Shown here: in pieces, positions 9,243 through 17,053 of the stretch
Position numbering within the stretch: position 1 is the stretch's first letter
Layout: each line of letters begins with the position of its first letter
Assembly (NCBI GenBank): GCA_902800045.1
Contig: CADCCZ010000001.1
Location: 372,001-436,000 of the forward strand
Length of the DNA stretch: 64,000 bases
Source: an uncultured Bacteroidia bacterium
Lineage (GTDB): Bacteria; Bacteroidota; Bacteroidia; Bacteroidales; ML635J-15
Reading direction: 5' to 3'
The notes under the pieces: generated by a model
The model's database searches: none
The model's input: the letters and a program-made list of their open reading frames with translations, nothing else
What the model was told of the DNA's origin: nothing
Made by a program: the position numbers and the translations under genes

Positions 9243-10280
9243 TTATTTTTTGTTATTAGCTATTGTCAAACATATTTCATCTCCGATATCCCTTATCATA
9301 TTAGCGGGTTCGCTGTTCATGAATGCTGAACGAATTTTGTTTGCGCTGCGGCGCAGAAAAGTGCGGAATCTACTTTCCTTAATTATTGTAACTCCATTGT
9401 CTTGGGACTGGTATGCAAGCATATCTTCATTGTAAGCATTGCTCTCTGGTTCTATATTTTCGATAGTATCTGCATTCTCGGTATTTTGTTCTGCGATGTA
9501 ATTTTTCTCGTCGATAACTGGCAATGTCTCTTCGGTTGCAACACTGTCGGGTTTTGTTTCGGCAATGTCCTGATTGTCATACAACGACGGTTCGACGATG
9601 GTGTCGGTGTTGAATGCCAAAGTTTCGGTCTGTGCGTTGTTGTTTTCATGAGCCTTGGCTTTTCTTTGGAAATTCAGCACTTCCTTTAAGTCGGGTTCTG
9701 TGTTGCCGATGACAATTTCTTCTGTCATATTGTCGGGTTGAGCATCCGCAATTGTTTTATTGCCAATGTTTTGCAGAATGTCGTTCTGCCCATTATTGGA
9801 AATTACGTTTTCTCCGTTTCCAAAGGCATTGTATAGGATTATTCCACATGCGGCAATTAGTACTATTGATGCTGCTATGGAAACAGGTCGTAGCCAGATG
9901 ACTATTCCGCGTTTCTTCAGGCCGTCCTTGTCGGGGTAGTGTACGTTCAGGTCAGGCTTTTGGATTGTAAGCTTGTATGCTTCGTACGACTTGTTTACAT
10001 TCTGATTGGTTTTTATTTTGGTGTCAATGTATCTTTCGTCTTCTTCAGAAATTACTCCTTCTACCTTTTCGATGAGAAGTCTTTCGGTGATGCTTTCGAC
10101 CGAAAGCAATTCCTTTCCTTCGAATTTTGCATCTTCTACGTCGCTGTTTTCGAGCATTGCCATGACATCGGGATTACTCTCGAGGTATGCCATGAGTTCG
10201 GCTTCTTCCGTTTCGGAGAGCTGGCAATCGAGGAACCTCTGCCACAATTCTTCAATATTGCTTTGATCTATCCTTGTCAT
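9243..10280 (-). CDS. Single-pass membrane protein, probable anti-sigma factor
   Basis: 345 residues. Cytoplasmic N-terminal part of about 125 residues, acidic and helical (IEELWQRFLDCQLSETEEAE, similar in style to Bacteroidota anti-sigma N-termini), one membrane segment at about 129-151 (VSIAASIVLIAACGIILYNA), then a long polar, low-complexity periplasmic region. There is no zinc HxxxCxxC motif. Its ATG overlaps the stop of the upstream ECF sigma gene by 4 bases (ATGA), the arrangement of sigma/anti-sigma pairs, and this is the main reason for the role proposed. I do not recognise the periplasmic part. Confidence 0.65.
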   Translation of the reverse strand: MTRIDQSNIEELWQRFLDCQLSETEEAELMAYLESNPDVMAMLENSDVEDAKFEGKELLSVESITERLLIEKVEGVISEEDERYIDTKIKTNQNVNKSYEAYKLTIQKPDLNVHYPDKDGLKKRGIVIWLRPVSIAASIVLIAACGIILYNAFGNGENVISNNGQNDILQNIGNKTIADAQPDNMTEEIVIGNTEPDLKEVLNFQRKAKAHENNNAQTETLAFNTDTIVEPSLYDNQDIAETKPDSVATEETLPVIDEKNYIAEQNTENADTIENIEPESNAYNEDMLAYQSQDNGVTIIKESRFRTFLRRSANKIRSAFMNSEPANMIRDIGDEICLTIANNKK

Positions 10281-10759
10281 AGCGCGTTCTCCATTTTGAC
10301 GATATAGTCCTTTAATACTTTCCTTGCGCGGAAAATGTAAACTTTCACTTGTGTTTCGTTGAGACCTGTGATTTCTCCAATTTCGTTGTAGGAGTAACCT
10401 TCGTAGTCTCTGAGCAGGATGAGCTGACGCTGTTGTTCCGGAAGTTTTGCAAGTGCATTTTCCAGAATTTCCTTCAGTTCGGAGTTGCTGTCGTATTCTC
10501 CAGGTTCGTAGCCGGTTCCAATAGCATCTTCTGCCGTGCTGAATTTTTCGTGTCTGGTTACGTCTATCATCCTGTTGTAAGCAACTTTGAACAGAAAAGA
10601 CTTTGCGTTGTCGACTTCATCGCGGTTGGTCCACAGCTTTGCAAAACTGTCTTGCACTATATCTTGTGCAAGCTCGCTGTCCTTAATGTTCGACAGCACA
10701 AAGCGATAGACGTTGTCCGCATACTTGTTAACCATAATATTGTAGTCTTCTCGTGTCAT
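10277..10759 (-). CDS. ECF-type RNA polymerase sigma factor
   Basis: 160 residues, a usual length for an ECF sigma. Region 2 is seen at about residues 10-75 (YADNVYRFVLSNI, AQDIVQDSFAKLW) and region 4 at about 105-155 (LPEQQRQLILLRDYEGYSYN, EIGEITGLNETQVKVYIFRA), the -35 binding helix-turn-helix. First gene of a minus-strand operon with a membrane protein and two GIN-domain proteins, so it most likely controls its own operon in response to an envelope signal. It is divergent from the gene at 10911; the 151-base region between them holds a plausible plus-strand promoter (TATCTTCG at 10888) and nothing else I recognise. Confidence 0.9.
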   Translation of the reverse strand: MTREDYNIMVNKYADNVYRFVLSNIKDSELAQDIVQDSFAKLWTNRDEVDNAKSFLFKVAYNRMIDVTRHEKFSTAEDAIGTGYEPGEYDSNSELKEILENALAKLPEQQRQLILLRDYEGYSYNEIGEITGLNETQVKVYIFRARKVLKDYIVKMENAL

Positions 10760-10910
10760 TGTTCCCTCTTATGACGTACATGCAGTACAAAATGTTACAA
10801 AGAAAATGAAAAAAAATTAAAGAACAATTTTTTTGTTTTGTGTATCACGATTTTAATAATTAGAATTGCCTAATAATAAATTATTTGTATCTTCGCACCG
10901 TAGTTTGAAG

Positions 10911-11792
10911 ATGATAAGATTGCTCTCACATAGCGAAATTGATTTTGTCAAGTATGACGAATGCATTGAAAACTCGATGCAAGGCAAAGTGTATGCAATG
11001 TCGTGGTACTTGGATGCGGTTTTCCCCGATTGGTCGGCCTATGTGGTTGGCGACTACGATGTTGTGATGCCTGTGCCACTGAAACGGAAGTTCGGACTTG
11101 TGTATGCGTTGCAACCGCAGTTCTGCCAGCAGCTGGGAATTTTCTCGAAGTCGTGGCTCTCGAAACTTCAGGCTCGCGAACTCGTTGGAAAGTTGCCTTT
11201 CCTGTATCGTCTTTGTTTCAATAGCGGAAATGCAGATGTTTTCAATGAAAAAAAACTGCGTCCAAACTATGTGCTGGATTTGAGTGCCGACTATGAGATT
11301 TTGAATGGTGGCTTTTCGTTGCAGTGCCGTCGCAATGTGAAAAAGGCAAAGACTTTTGTGCAACGGGTTGCCACAATTTTAAAGGATGAATATCTGTCGT
11401 TCCTTTGCGAAAATGCAGGACAGTGGATGGGAAAAGTGCAGGTTCCTGTTTTGACAAGGCTTATTGATAATGCCATTTCGGCTGGATGTGCCGAGTTGGT
11501 GTCTGTCCGCGATGTGCAGGATAATGTTCTTGCTGCAGTATTTTTTATAAGGTGGGGCGGACGGTTGTATTATCTGTCGCCAGTGTCGAGCGAGCAGGGA
11601 AAGCAGTGCCAGTCGATGACTTTTTTGCTGAACGATATCGTTGAGCGTAATGCCAATTCGTCGCTTCTTATCGACTTCGAAGGCTCGGCAATCGAAAGCA
11701 TAAGGAATTTCTATGAGGGCTTCGGAGCAAAGGACGAGCCTTATCCTATGCTTGAGAAAAATATGTGGATAGCGAAAATATTGGGGAAATAG
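10911..11792 (+). CDS. GNAT/FemAB-like acyltransferase fold protein
   Basis: 293 residues from ATG 10911; the in-frame extension upstream overlaps the probable -7 element, so I exclude it. The layout fits the FemAB/GNAT-like superfamily of Bacteroidota: an N-terminal half with SMQGKVYAMSWYLD and P(V/L)PLKRKFGLVYALQPQFCQ, and a C-terminal half with LAAVFFIRWGGRLYYLSPVS and LLIDFEGSAIESIRNFYEGF, which matches the acceptor part of such proteins. No signal peptide or membrane segment. It may transfer an amino acid or acyl group to a cell-wall or lipid precursor, but the substrate cannot be told. It stands alone between the two sigma systems and ends in its own terminator. Confidence 0.6.
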   Translation: MIRLLSHSEIDFVKYDECIENSMQGKVYAMSWYLDAVFPDWSAYVVGDYDVVMPVPLKRKFGLVYALQPQFCQQLGIFSKSWLSKLQARELVGKLPFLYRLCFNSGNADVFNEKKLRPNYVLDLSADYEILNGGFSLQCRRNVKKAKTFVQRVATILKDEYLSFLCENAGQWMGKVQVPVLTRLIDNAISAGCAELVSVRDVQDNVLAAVFFIRWGGRLYYLSPVSSEQGKQCQSMTFLLNDIVERNANSSLLIDFEGSAIESIRNFYEGFGAKDEPYPMLEKNMWIAKILGK

Positions 11793-11810
11793 AAAGTTTT
11801 TATAATAGTT

Positions 11811-11845
11811 GTAATGCTGTATGGGGTAGCGTTACATTTTTTTTG
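11811..11845 (+). terminator. Intrinsic terminator after the GNAT/FemAB-like gene
   Basis: Eight-pair stem (GTAATGCT with AGCGTTAC, one G-U pair), nine-base loop and a run of T. Confidence 0.75.
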
Positions 11846-11917
11846 TTTTCAATAAATCTTTTTTTGCATTTCTGAGTCTTTATTGCAGATGCATCTAAAT
11901 TTTAAAACTAAAAAAAG

Positions 11918-12427
11918 ATGAACAAAGAAAACAACACAACAATGAATGAATTCGCGGAACTGTTACGACGGGAACAGCCTCATTTTATGAGGTATGCCTG
12001 TTATCGGCTTGGCGACACTGATGATGCGAAGGATGCTCTGCAGGAAACTTGTCACAAGCTTTGTGACAAATTCACAACAGATGAAGGCAAAGATGTAAAA
12101 AACTTGAGAAACTACATTTTTCGCACTCTGTCAAATGTCTGCACAACAAGACTTTCACAGTCGAAACGATTCGAAACTGTTCCATTGGATTCTCGCTTTG
12201 ATATGGCCGACATTCAATCGGAAAACAACGAGGACGACTTAAAACGCATCGTCAAGCTGCTTGACGAGATTCCGGAAGAACAAGCCGAGGTCATTCGTCT
12301 TAGAATATATGGTGACAATAGTTTCGCCGAAGTGTCCGATATTTTATCGGTACCGTTGCCAACGGTGAAATCCCGGTTCCTTTATGGTCTCGAGAAAATC
12401 CGCAGAGCTATGAAACAAACTAATTAA
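11918..12427 (+). CDS. ECF-type RNA polymerase sigma factor
   Basis: 169 residues, starting at the first ATG after an A-rich stretch. Region 2 is at about residues 15-80 (RREQPHFMRYACYRLGDTDD, AKDALQETCHKLCDKF) and region 4 at about 110-165 (LLDEIPEEQAEVIRLRIYGD, FAEVSDILSVPLPTVKSRFL). The zinc-type anti-sigma gene follows after 23 bases, so the two form a regulator pair. It differs from the sigma factor at 10277 in sequence and in partner, so this is not a local duplication. Target genes are unknown; the pair itself is the likeliest target. Confidence 0.9.
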   Translation: MNKENNTTMNEFAELLRREQPHFMRYACYRLGDTDDAKDALQETCHKLCDKFTTDEGKDVKNLRNYIFRTLSNVCTTRLSQSKRFETVPLDSRFDMADIQSENNEDDLKRIVKLLDEIPEEQAEVIRLRIYGDNSFAEVSDILSVPLPTVKSRFLYGLEKIRRAMKQTN

Positions 12428-12450
12428 TTAACCCCAAAAGAAAAATTATT

Positions 12451-13725
12451 ATGAATTGCGATGAATTTAAAAACAAGGTGGCTGATCTTTTCGATACCAC
12501 CATCGATATGCAAACAAAGGCTGAATGTAACCAGCACATGGCTGAATGTGCAGAATGTAGAACCTATTACGAGGAATTGTCAGAGACTTTCAAGGCTCTG
12601 CAACCGCAATCGGCAGCCACAAAACAAAAAACTACTGTCAAGCGCCATTTCATTTGGCGTCCTGTTGCAGCCGCTGCAATATTCTTGCTCGGCGTTGTAA
12701 TAGGGTGGAACCATTTCTTCTCGACACCAACAGTGGCCGCCGACACGCGAGTTGTCTATCTTGAACAGGGAATCCGTAGCGTACAGAATGTTGGCAGTTT
12801 CAAGATGACAGTCTTCGCACGCACTTTGCCTAACGAGAACTTTGCCTATTTTGATCCAAAAGCCGACTTTGTGGGAATCGACATTGCTCTGATGCGACAA
12901 AACGATAGCGTTTATTATCGCGTGGAAAAGCAGGGCGGACGCAGCATTGTATGCGATGGAACCTCACAATACATGTGGATTCCAGACAACTTGTACATAA
13001 AAGGCTCTCGTTCTGTCAATTTCCTCGAAAATTTTGTAAACCTGCTTTATCCGGAACGATTGCTATCGATGCAGATTTCTGCAATCTATTTCTCAGAGAA
13101 AAACGAGGTGATACGCGCAGAAACCGATTCTACCATTACCATAACATTCAAAGGAACGGATAAAAACAGCGACTTGCAGCAATTGCTGGAAACCGGCAAG
13201 ATGGGCGATTGCGAAGTGGAAGTGGAGAATGTATTCTCAAAGAACGACGGATTGTTACGCTTTGTAAAGCTCTGGCTTGTTGACAAAGGCAAGAAGACTC
13301 TTTTGTTGTACATCGACAATATACAGTACAATATTATGATGAGTCGCGCTAGTCTTGTGCAAGTTCCAGATGCTCAATGGGTTGATTGCGCAGAACAAAT
13401 GGTGGAAATGACAGAAAATCGGCTCCGTCAGTTGCAAAACGAGACTGCAGCGCAAGCCGCGCAACGTATAATTCAAGCTATAATCAGTGGTAACACCAGC
13501 AATGCCAGCGAGGCTTTGATTTATTACAAGAATAATCTTGCAGACCTAATTAAGCACATGAAAGGCTGCAGGGCTACAAATTTTCAGGAGCGTCGCGACA
13601 AAAGTTATTCAGGAACATTCGTCTTTTACACACTTACATATCCCGATGGCAAGACTGTGGATCGGCATATTGCTGTGAGAAATGATAACGATAAACATAT
13701 ATGGATTGCTGACGGTGGATTGTAA
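12451..13725 (+). CDS. Anti-sigma factor with N-terminal zinc finger and large periplasmic domain
   Basis: 424 residues. The N-terminus carries a ZAS/zf-HC2 finger with His29-x3-Cys33-x2-Cys36 (plus Cys26), one membrane segment at about 70-88 (PVAAAAIFLLGVVIGW), and then about 335 periplasmic residues. Part of this (VYLEQGIRSVQNVGSFKMTV onward) looks like a lipoprotein-carrier-like beta sheet, and the last ~90 residues (AAQRIIQAIISGNTSNASEA ... WIADGGL) resemble a separate small domain of the DUF4878/NTF2-like kind. A sensor domain this large suggests it binds an envelope ligand. It follows the ECF sigma gene by 23 bases and ends in a terminator. Confidence 0.8.
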   Translation: MNCDEFKNKVADLFDTTIDMQTKAECNQHMAECAECRTYYEELSETFKALQPQSAATKQKTTVKRHFIWRPVAAAAIFLLGVVIGWNHFFSTPTVAADTRVVYLEQGIRSVQNVGSFKMTVFARTLPNENFAYFDPKADFVGIDIALMRQNDSVYYRVEKQGGRSIVCDGTSQYMWIPDNLYIKGSRSVNFLENFVNLLYPERLLSMQISAIYFSEKNEVIRAETDSTITITFKGTDKNSDLQQLLETGKMGDCEVEVENVFSKNDGLLRFVKLWLVDKGKKTLLLYIDNIQYNIMMSRASLVQVPDAQWVDCAEQMVEMTENRLRQLQNETAAQAAQRIIQAIISGNTSNASEALIYYKNNLADLIKHMKGCRATNFQERRDKSYSGTFVFYTLTYPDGKTVDRHIAVRNDNDKHIWIADGGL

Positions 13726-13769
13726 AATATGAAATCAAAAAATTGATAATATTGGTTTTGTGAAAAATT

Positions 13770-13804
13770 ACGCAATTCGGTTGAGTGCTGGATTGCGTTT
13801 TTTT
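13770..13804 (+). terminator. Intrinsic terminator after the sigma/anti-sigma operon
   Basis: Seven-pair stem (ACGCAAT with ATTGCGT), 15-base loop, then eight T. Confidence 0.7.
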
Positions 13805-13867
13805 TATTCCGAACAATAATAATTAAAAATACTCGTTATTATTGTACTAACTTTAAAAAAATATAAT

Positions 13868-14176
13868 ATGAAACGAGTAATTTTTGTTATTTCATTATTT
13901 GCGGTGTTGTTATGCTCTTGTGCTACAGTTCAAGTTGCAACATTTAATTCGGAAGGTCAAGTTCCTGTGTATATGACTAGTAGTCCAGATGCAAAATATG
14001 AGGAGTTTAAGTACATTGAAGTGTCTGGAAGTATATTTTCTTCCCCCAGTGGACTTATGGACAAGATGCAGAAAAAGGCGAAAGAAGTTGGTGCAGATGC
14101 TGTTGTTAATGCAAAGTATGGTTATGCAGGTCTTTATCCTTATCTTGAAGGTGTTGCCGTGAAGTACAAGAAATAA
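13868..14176 (+). CDS. Small lipoprotein, function unknown
   Basis: 102 residues. The signal MKRVIFVISLFAVLLCSCAT has a lipobox with the modified Cys at about residue 18. The mature part (SPDAKYEEFKYIEVSGSIFS, then KAKEVGADAVVNAKYGY) resembles small periplasmic proteins in which a Lys-rich helix and a GADAVVN strand pair, in the style of YbjQ/DUF4156-like lipoproteins. Stand-alone gene between two terminators. I cannot assign a role. Confidence 0.7.
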   Translation: MKRVIFVISLFAVLLCSCATVQVATFNSEGQVPVYMTSSPDAKYEEFKYIEVSGSIFSSPSGLMDKMQKKAKEVGADAVVNAKYGYAGLYPYLEGVAVKYKK

Positions 14177-14252
14177 GATGGTATTGGAGACTGTTTGATA
14201 AATTTGAAAAAGATTTGTTCAATTTCTGTCCACAGGACACTAATATAAAATA

Positions 14253-14280
14253 AAAAAAGCCCGCATTTGCGGGCTTTTTA
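14253..14280. terminator. Bidirectional terminator between converging genes
   Basis: GCCCGC with GCGGGC around ATTT, with an A run on one side and a T run on the other. It lies between the lipoprotein (plus) and the kdd gene (minus), 17 bases beyond the kdd stop, and can serve both. Confidence 0.88.
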
Positions 14281-14296
14281 TTTGATGTACAATTTG

Positions 14297-15370
14297 TTAT
14301 GCGTACAATTCTTCGAAAATCTTTCTCAATTCTGGGCTTTCGCGGAGTTCCTGGAGAGTGAAATCAGCGTGTCCCTTGGTGTAACCGTTACCAACGATCA
14401 TGTTAACATCAGCACCGATACCTTCAGCACCGAGAGCAGCCTTTGTGAAGCTGGTTGCCATTGAGAAGAAGTAAACGATACCATCGTCCTTTGTGCAGAG
14501 AACAGATGTCATTTCCTGATCCGGAACGTTTACGCAGTTGATAGTTACATCAGCCATCTTGCCGTTTGTAAGCTTTTCAACGAGTTCGTAAATTTCAACT
14601 GGAGTCTTTCCAGCAACGCTTTCAACAACATCGCAGAATCCCAAGTCCTTGATTCTGTTGGTTGACTTCGGGCTGTTAGCAAGACCGATAACCTTACCGG
14701 TTACACCAACGCGCTTCTTAGCTTCGTAGCAGCAGAGCATACCGCTCTTTCCACCTGCACCGAGGATAACAACATTCTGTCCGTACTGGCAGAGCTTTGC
14801 AGTCTGAGCTGGAGCACCAGCAACATCCAATGCGCTCAAAGCGAGCTTTTCGGGCATGTCGTTCGGAATCTTAGCGTAGATACCGCTTTCGAAGAGGATA
14901 GCCTTACCCTTGATGTCAACTTGGTCAACATCTGGACGGATTTCGAGGATTTCGTCGATGCGGAGAGGAGTAAGTGACAAAGAAACCAAAGTAGCAATCT
15001 TGTCGCCTTCCTTCAGGTCAATCTTGCCCTTCAATGCGTCGCCAATCTTTTCAACGCGGCCGAGGAGCATACCGCCCGAACCAGTACGACGGTTACGGTG
15101 CTTACCCTGCAACTCAACATTGAGAAGCATTTCCTTCTTTATTTCTTCCATGATTTTTTCCTGGCTTGCACCTTCGCCTGCCTGCTGCTTAGCGTAGTTG
15201 TGAATGTCGGTGAACGAAGCGGAGTCGATGTTTAATGTCTGAACATCAATAAGGATTTCGTTGTCATAAATTTCATCCATATTGTTGTCAAGCTTGTTTG
15301 CCGGCTGTGGCAATACGCCCTTCGGCTCTAATACGCGGTGTACACCGTATTTGTTACCTTTCTTCTGCAT
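14297..15370 (-). CDS. kdd: L-erythro-3,5-diaminohexanoate dehydrogenase (lysine fermentation)
   Basis: 357 residues, usual for the family. Oxidatively deaminates L-erythro-3,5-diaminohexanoate to 5-amino-3-oxohexanoate with NAD, a central step of anaerobic lysine fermentation to butyrate and acetate. I recognise it from long family strings: KYGVHRVLEPKGVLPQPA at the start, NEILIDVQTLNIDSASF, LSALDVAGAPAQTAKL, the NAD-binding VVILGAGGKSGMLCCYEAKK, and YFFSMATSFTKAALGAEGIG near the end. It has no neighbouring kamA, kamDE, kce or kal gene in this window; in known lysine fermenters kdd usually lies with these. A -7 box TACTTTTG sits on minus at 15433-15440. Confidence 0.92.
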   Translation of the reverse strand: MQKKGNKYGVHRVLEPKGVLPQPANKLDNNMDEIYDNEILIDVQTLNIDSASFTDIHNYAKQQAGEGASQEKIMEEIKKEMLLNVELQGKHRNRRTGSGGMLLGRVEKIGDALKGKIDLKEGDKIATLVSLSLTPLRIDEILEIRPDVDQVDIKGKAILFESGIYAKIPNDMPEKLALSALDVAGAPAQTAKLCQYGQNVVILGAGGKSGMLCCYEAKKRVGVTGKVIGLANSPKSTNRIKDLGFCDVVESVAGKTPVEIYELVEKLTNGKMADVTINCVNVPDQEMTSVLCTKDDGIVYFFSMATSFTKAALGAEGIGADVNMIVGNGYTKGHADFTLQELRESPELRKIFEELYA

Positions 15371-15499
15371 TTTGTTTAGTTTTAAGTTGTTATTTAAATT
15401 TTTACAATTCTCTGCAATTTGTCAAGCGACCGCAAAAGTAATATTTTTTTTCAAAAAAATATCTTAGGGAGTAATATTTTTTATTAAGCACTTTCAAAA

Positions 15500-16285
15500 T
15501 TATTGCATACCGTTTATTATTTCACCAAATTTCAATATCCTTTCCGCATTTGATTCGTTAAATAACAAATGGACAAAATCGCGTTTCTTTTCATTCAGAT
15601 CAATTTCCAAGAGCCGATTTTTCATTGCATTTTTCAGTTCTTTCATTGTCGAGATTCCTGTTTTTGCGTGTAGAAAATCCATATTGGGATTTGTTTTTGA
15701 AAGCAGAAAAATCGTGTCGTAAAAGTCTCGTCCCTTCTGACGCGAAAGAATGGCAGAAAACTTCATTGCGCACAATACATCCAACGGTGGCACCTGAATA
15801 CTGAAGAAAAAGCCCATCTTATTTATGTTTACGACTATAGGTTGATATGCAACACCCTGATTCTGAGTTTCAACTTTCAACAAAAGTCTTTCGTCGCGAT
15901 GTCCGGTCAATCCCAAATTGAAAAGCATCTGCGGAAAATATAGGTTGCGTCTAAATGCCGTAAGCCTTGGATTTGGCTTGTCGCGTGTTTCGACATCTAT
16001 GTTGCTGTTTCGCAAGTAATTAACAACACTATCTGTCATTGCCATAAATTCTTCTTCGCTCAAGTCCTTGCAGTCGAAGTCCAAATATTCCGAAAACCTA
16101 TCAATCCCTTGTACTATTCTGAGATTGGTGCCACCAATAAATGAAATCTTATTTATGTATGAGGTCGTTGACAAATGGTCAAGTATTTGCAGTTGCAGAT
16201 ACTCCTTTAACATATATCGGTAGAATCGGCTTTGGCTGGCTATTGTCGGAGGGAAAAAGCTGCGTATGTATTCAATGTCTATCAT
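15500..16285 (-). CDS. AbiEii/AbiGii-type nucleotidyltransferase toxin
   Basis: 261 residues. The region ISFIGGTNLRIVQGIDRFSE then YLDFDC matches the nucleotidyltransferase core of type IV toxin AbiEii (GGT-L...RFSxDLDF), where the acidic pair binds the metal; the DL of the family is YL here, keeping the following Asp. Later blocks (VVNINKMGFFFSIQVPPLDV, SRQKGRDFYDTIFLL) also fit. Its ATG overlaps the stop of the upstream antitoxin gene by 4 bases. Characterised relatives (MenT/AbiEii) modify tRNA or other nucleic acids with nucleotides and can block phage growth; the exact target here is unknown. Confidence 0.88.
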   Translation of the reverse strand: MIDIEYIRSFFPPTIASQSRFYRYMLKEYLQLQILDHLSTTSYINKISFIGGTNLRIVQGIDRFSEYLDFDCKDLSEEEFMAMTDSVVNYLRNSNIDVETRDKPNPRLTAFRRNLYFPQMLFNLGLTGHRDERLLLKVETQNQGVAYQPIVVNINKMGFFFSIQVPPLDVLCAMKFSAILSRQKGRDFYDTIFLLSKTNPNMDFLHAKTGISTMKELKNAMKNRLLEIDLNEKKRDFVHLLFNESNAERILKFGEIINGMQ

Positions 16286-16899
16286 AGTTCATATACCTTT
16301 TTTAAACAATTAACCCGTTGTTCCAATGTCTTGCTTCCATACCTTGACAAGTATTCGCTTAATCGTGCAGTGTTCAATTCGTTTTGTATATAGTCTTCAT
16401 CGAGGCGTAGGTTTTCCATATCCTGTTCCGTCCTGTAGAACGGGTTTAGGTAGAGCAGGTCGAGCAAGGCCTTTTCTGGCGTTGCAAACATTAGTCCGCG
16501 ACCATTTTGCAAGGTTTTTATCTCGTAGCCGAAGAATAATGGAATTTTCACATTCTGGTAAAAGAATGTTCCGAAATCGTTCACAAACTTGGATGTCTTT
16601 AGTGTGCTGACACTTGTAAACTGCACTACTTCTTCTGGAATCATTCCGTAAAACGACAATGCACTCTGAGTACTTATATACGAGGGGGCATAAATGCGGT
16701 TTGCGATGTACTGCGAAAAGTCGGGCACTCGCTTGTATTCGGGGAAGGCGTAATATTGGTTGCGCAATTTCACGATAAGTCCCTTGCGACACCATCGTGT
16801 AAGGTTGTTGCGGTCGAAATCCTTCTCCCACAACAATACTTGATTGATGTTGAAGCATCCCATCGGGAACATCCGTTCTCTGAATGTCAAAAAGTCCAT
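16282..16899 (-). CDS. AbiEi-like antitoxin / transcriptional regulator
   Basis: 205 residues from ATG 16899; the open frame extends to a TTG at 16926, but MDFLTFRERMFPMGCFNINQ is the better start. N-terminal winged-helix part (NINQVLLWEKDFDRNNLTRW, CRKGLIVKLRNQYYAFPEYK) followed by the AbiEi-type domain (YISTQSALSFYGMIPE, FATPEKALLDLLYL). In this family the protein binds its own promoter and offsets the toxin. It is the first gene of the two-gene operon, the usual AbiE order, with a TATTTTTG -7 box on minus at 16924-16931. Confidence 0.87.
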   Translation of the reverse strand: MDFLTFRERMFPMGCFNINQVLLWEKDFDRNNLTRWCRKGLIVKLRNQYYAFPEYKRVPDFSQYIANRIYAPSYISTQSALSFYGMIPEEVVQFTSVSTLKTSKFVNDFGTFFYQNVKIPLFFGYEIKTLQNGRGLMFATPEKALLDLLYLNPFYRTEQDMENLRLDEDYIQNELNTARLSEYLSRYGSKTLEQRVNCLKKVYEL

Positions 16900-16990
16900 A
16901 TCGTTTCTGTTTCTAAAACTCTGCAAAAATAGTGATTTTTGGAAACAAATTTCAATTTTCTGAAAATTTTATTTGCTGATGTCAAGTCGT

Positions 16991-17021
16991 TTTGCTATTT
17001 TTTAAGAAAAACTTATTTTTG
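16991..17021 (+). promoter_or_regulatory. Bacteroidota promoter for the NSS transporter
   Basis: TTTG at 16991-16994, exactly 19 bases, then TATTTTTG at 17014-17021. It ends 32 bases before the ATG at 17054. Confidence 0.65.
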
Positions 17022-17053
17022 TAAATCCTTTTGTTTTACGAAAATTCACGACG

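Noticed and set aside
14253..14280. Small RNA or riboswitch at the GC-rich hairpin
   Set aside because: A simple stem with A and T runs between converging genes is fully explained as a bidirectional terminator.
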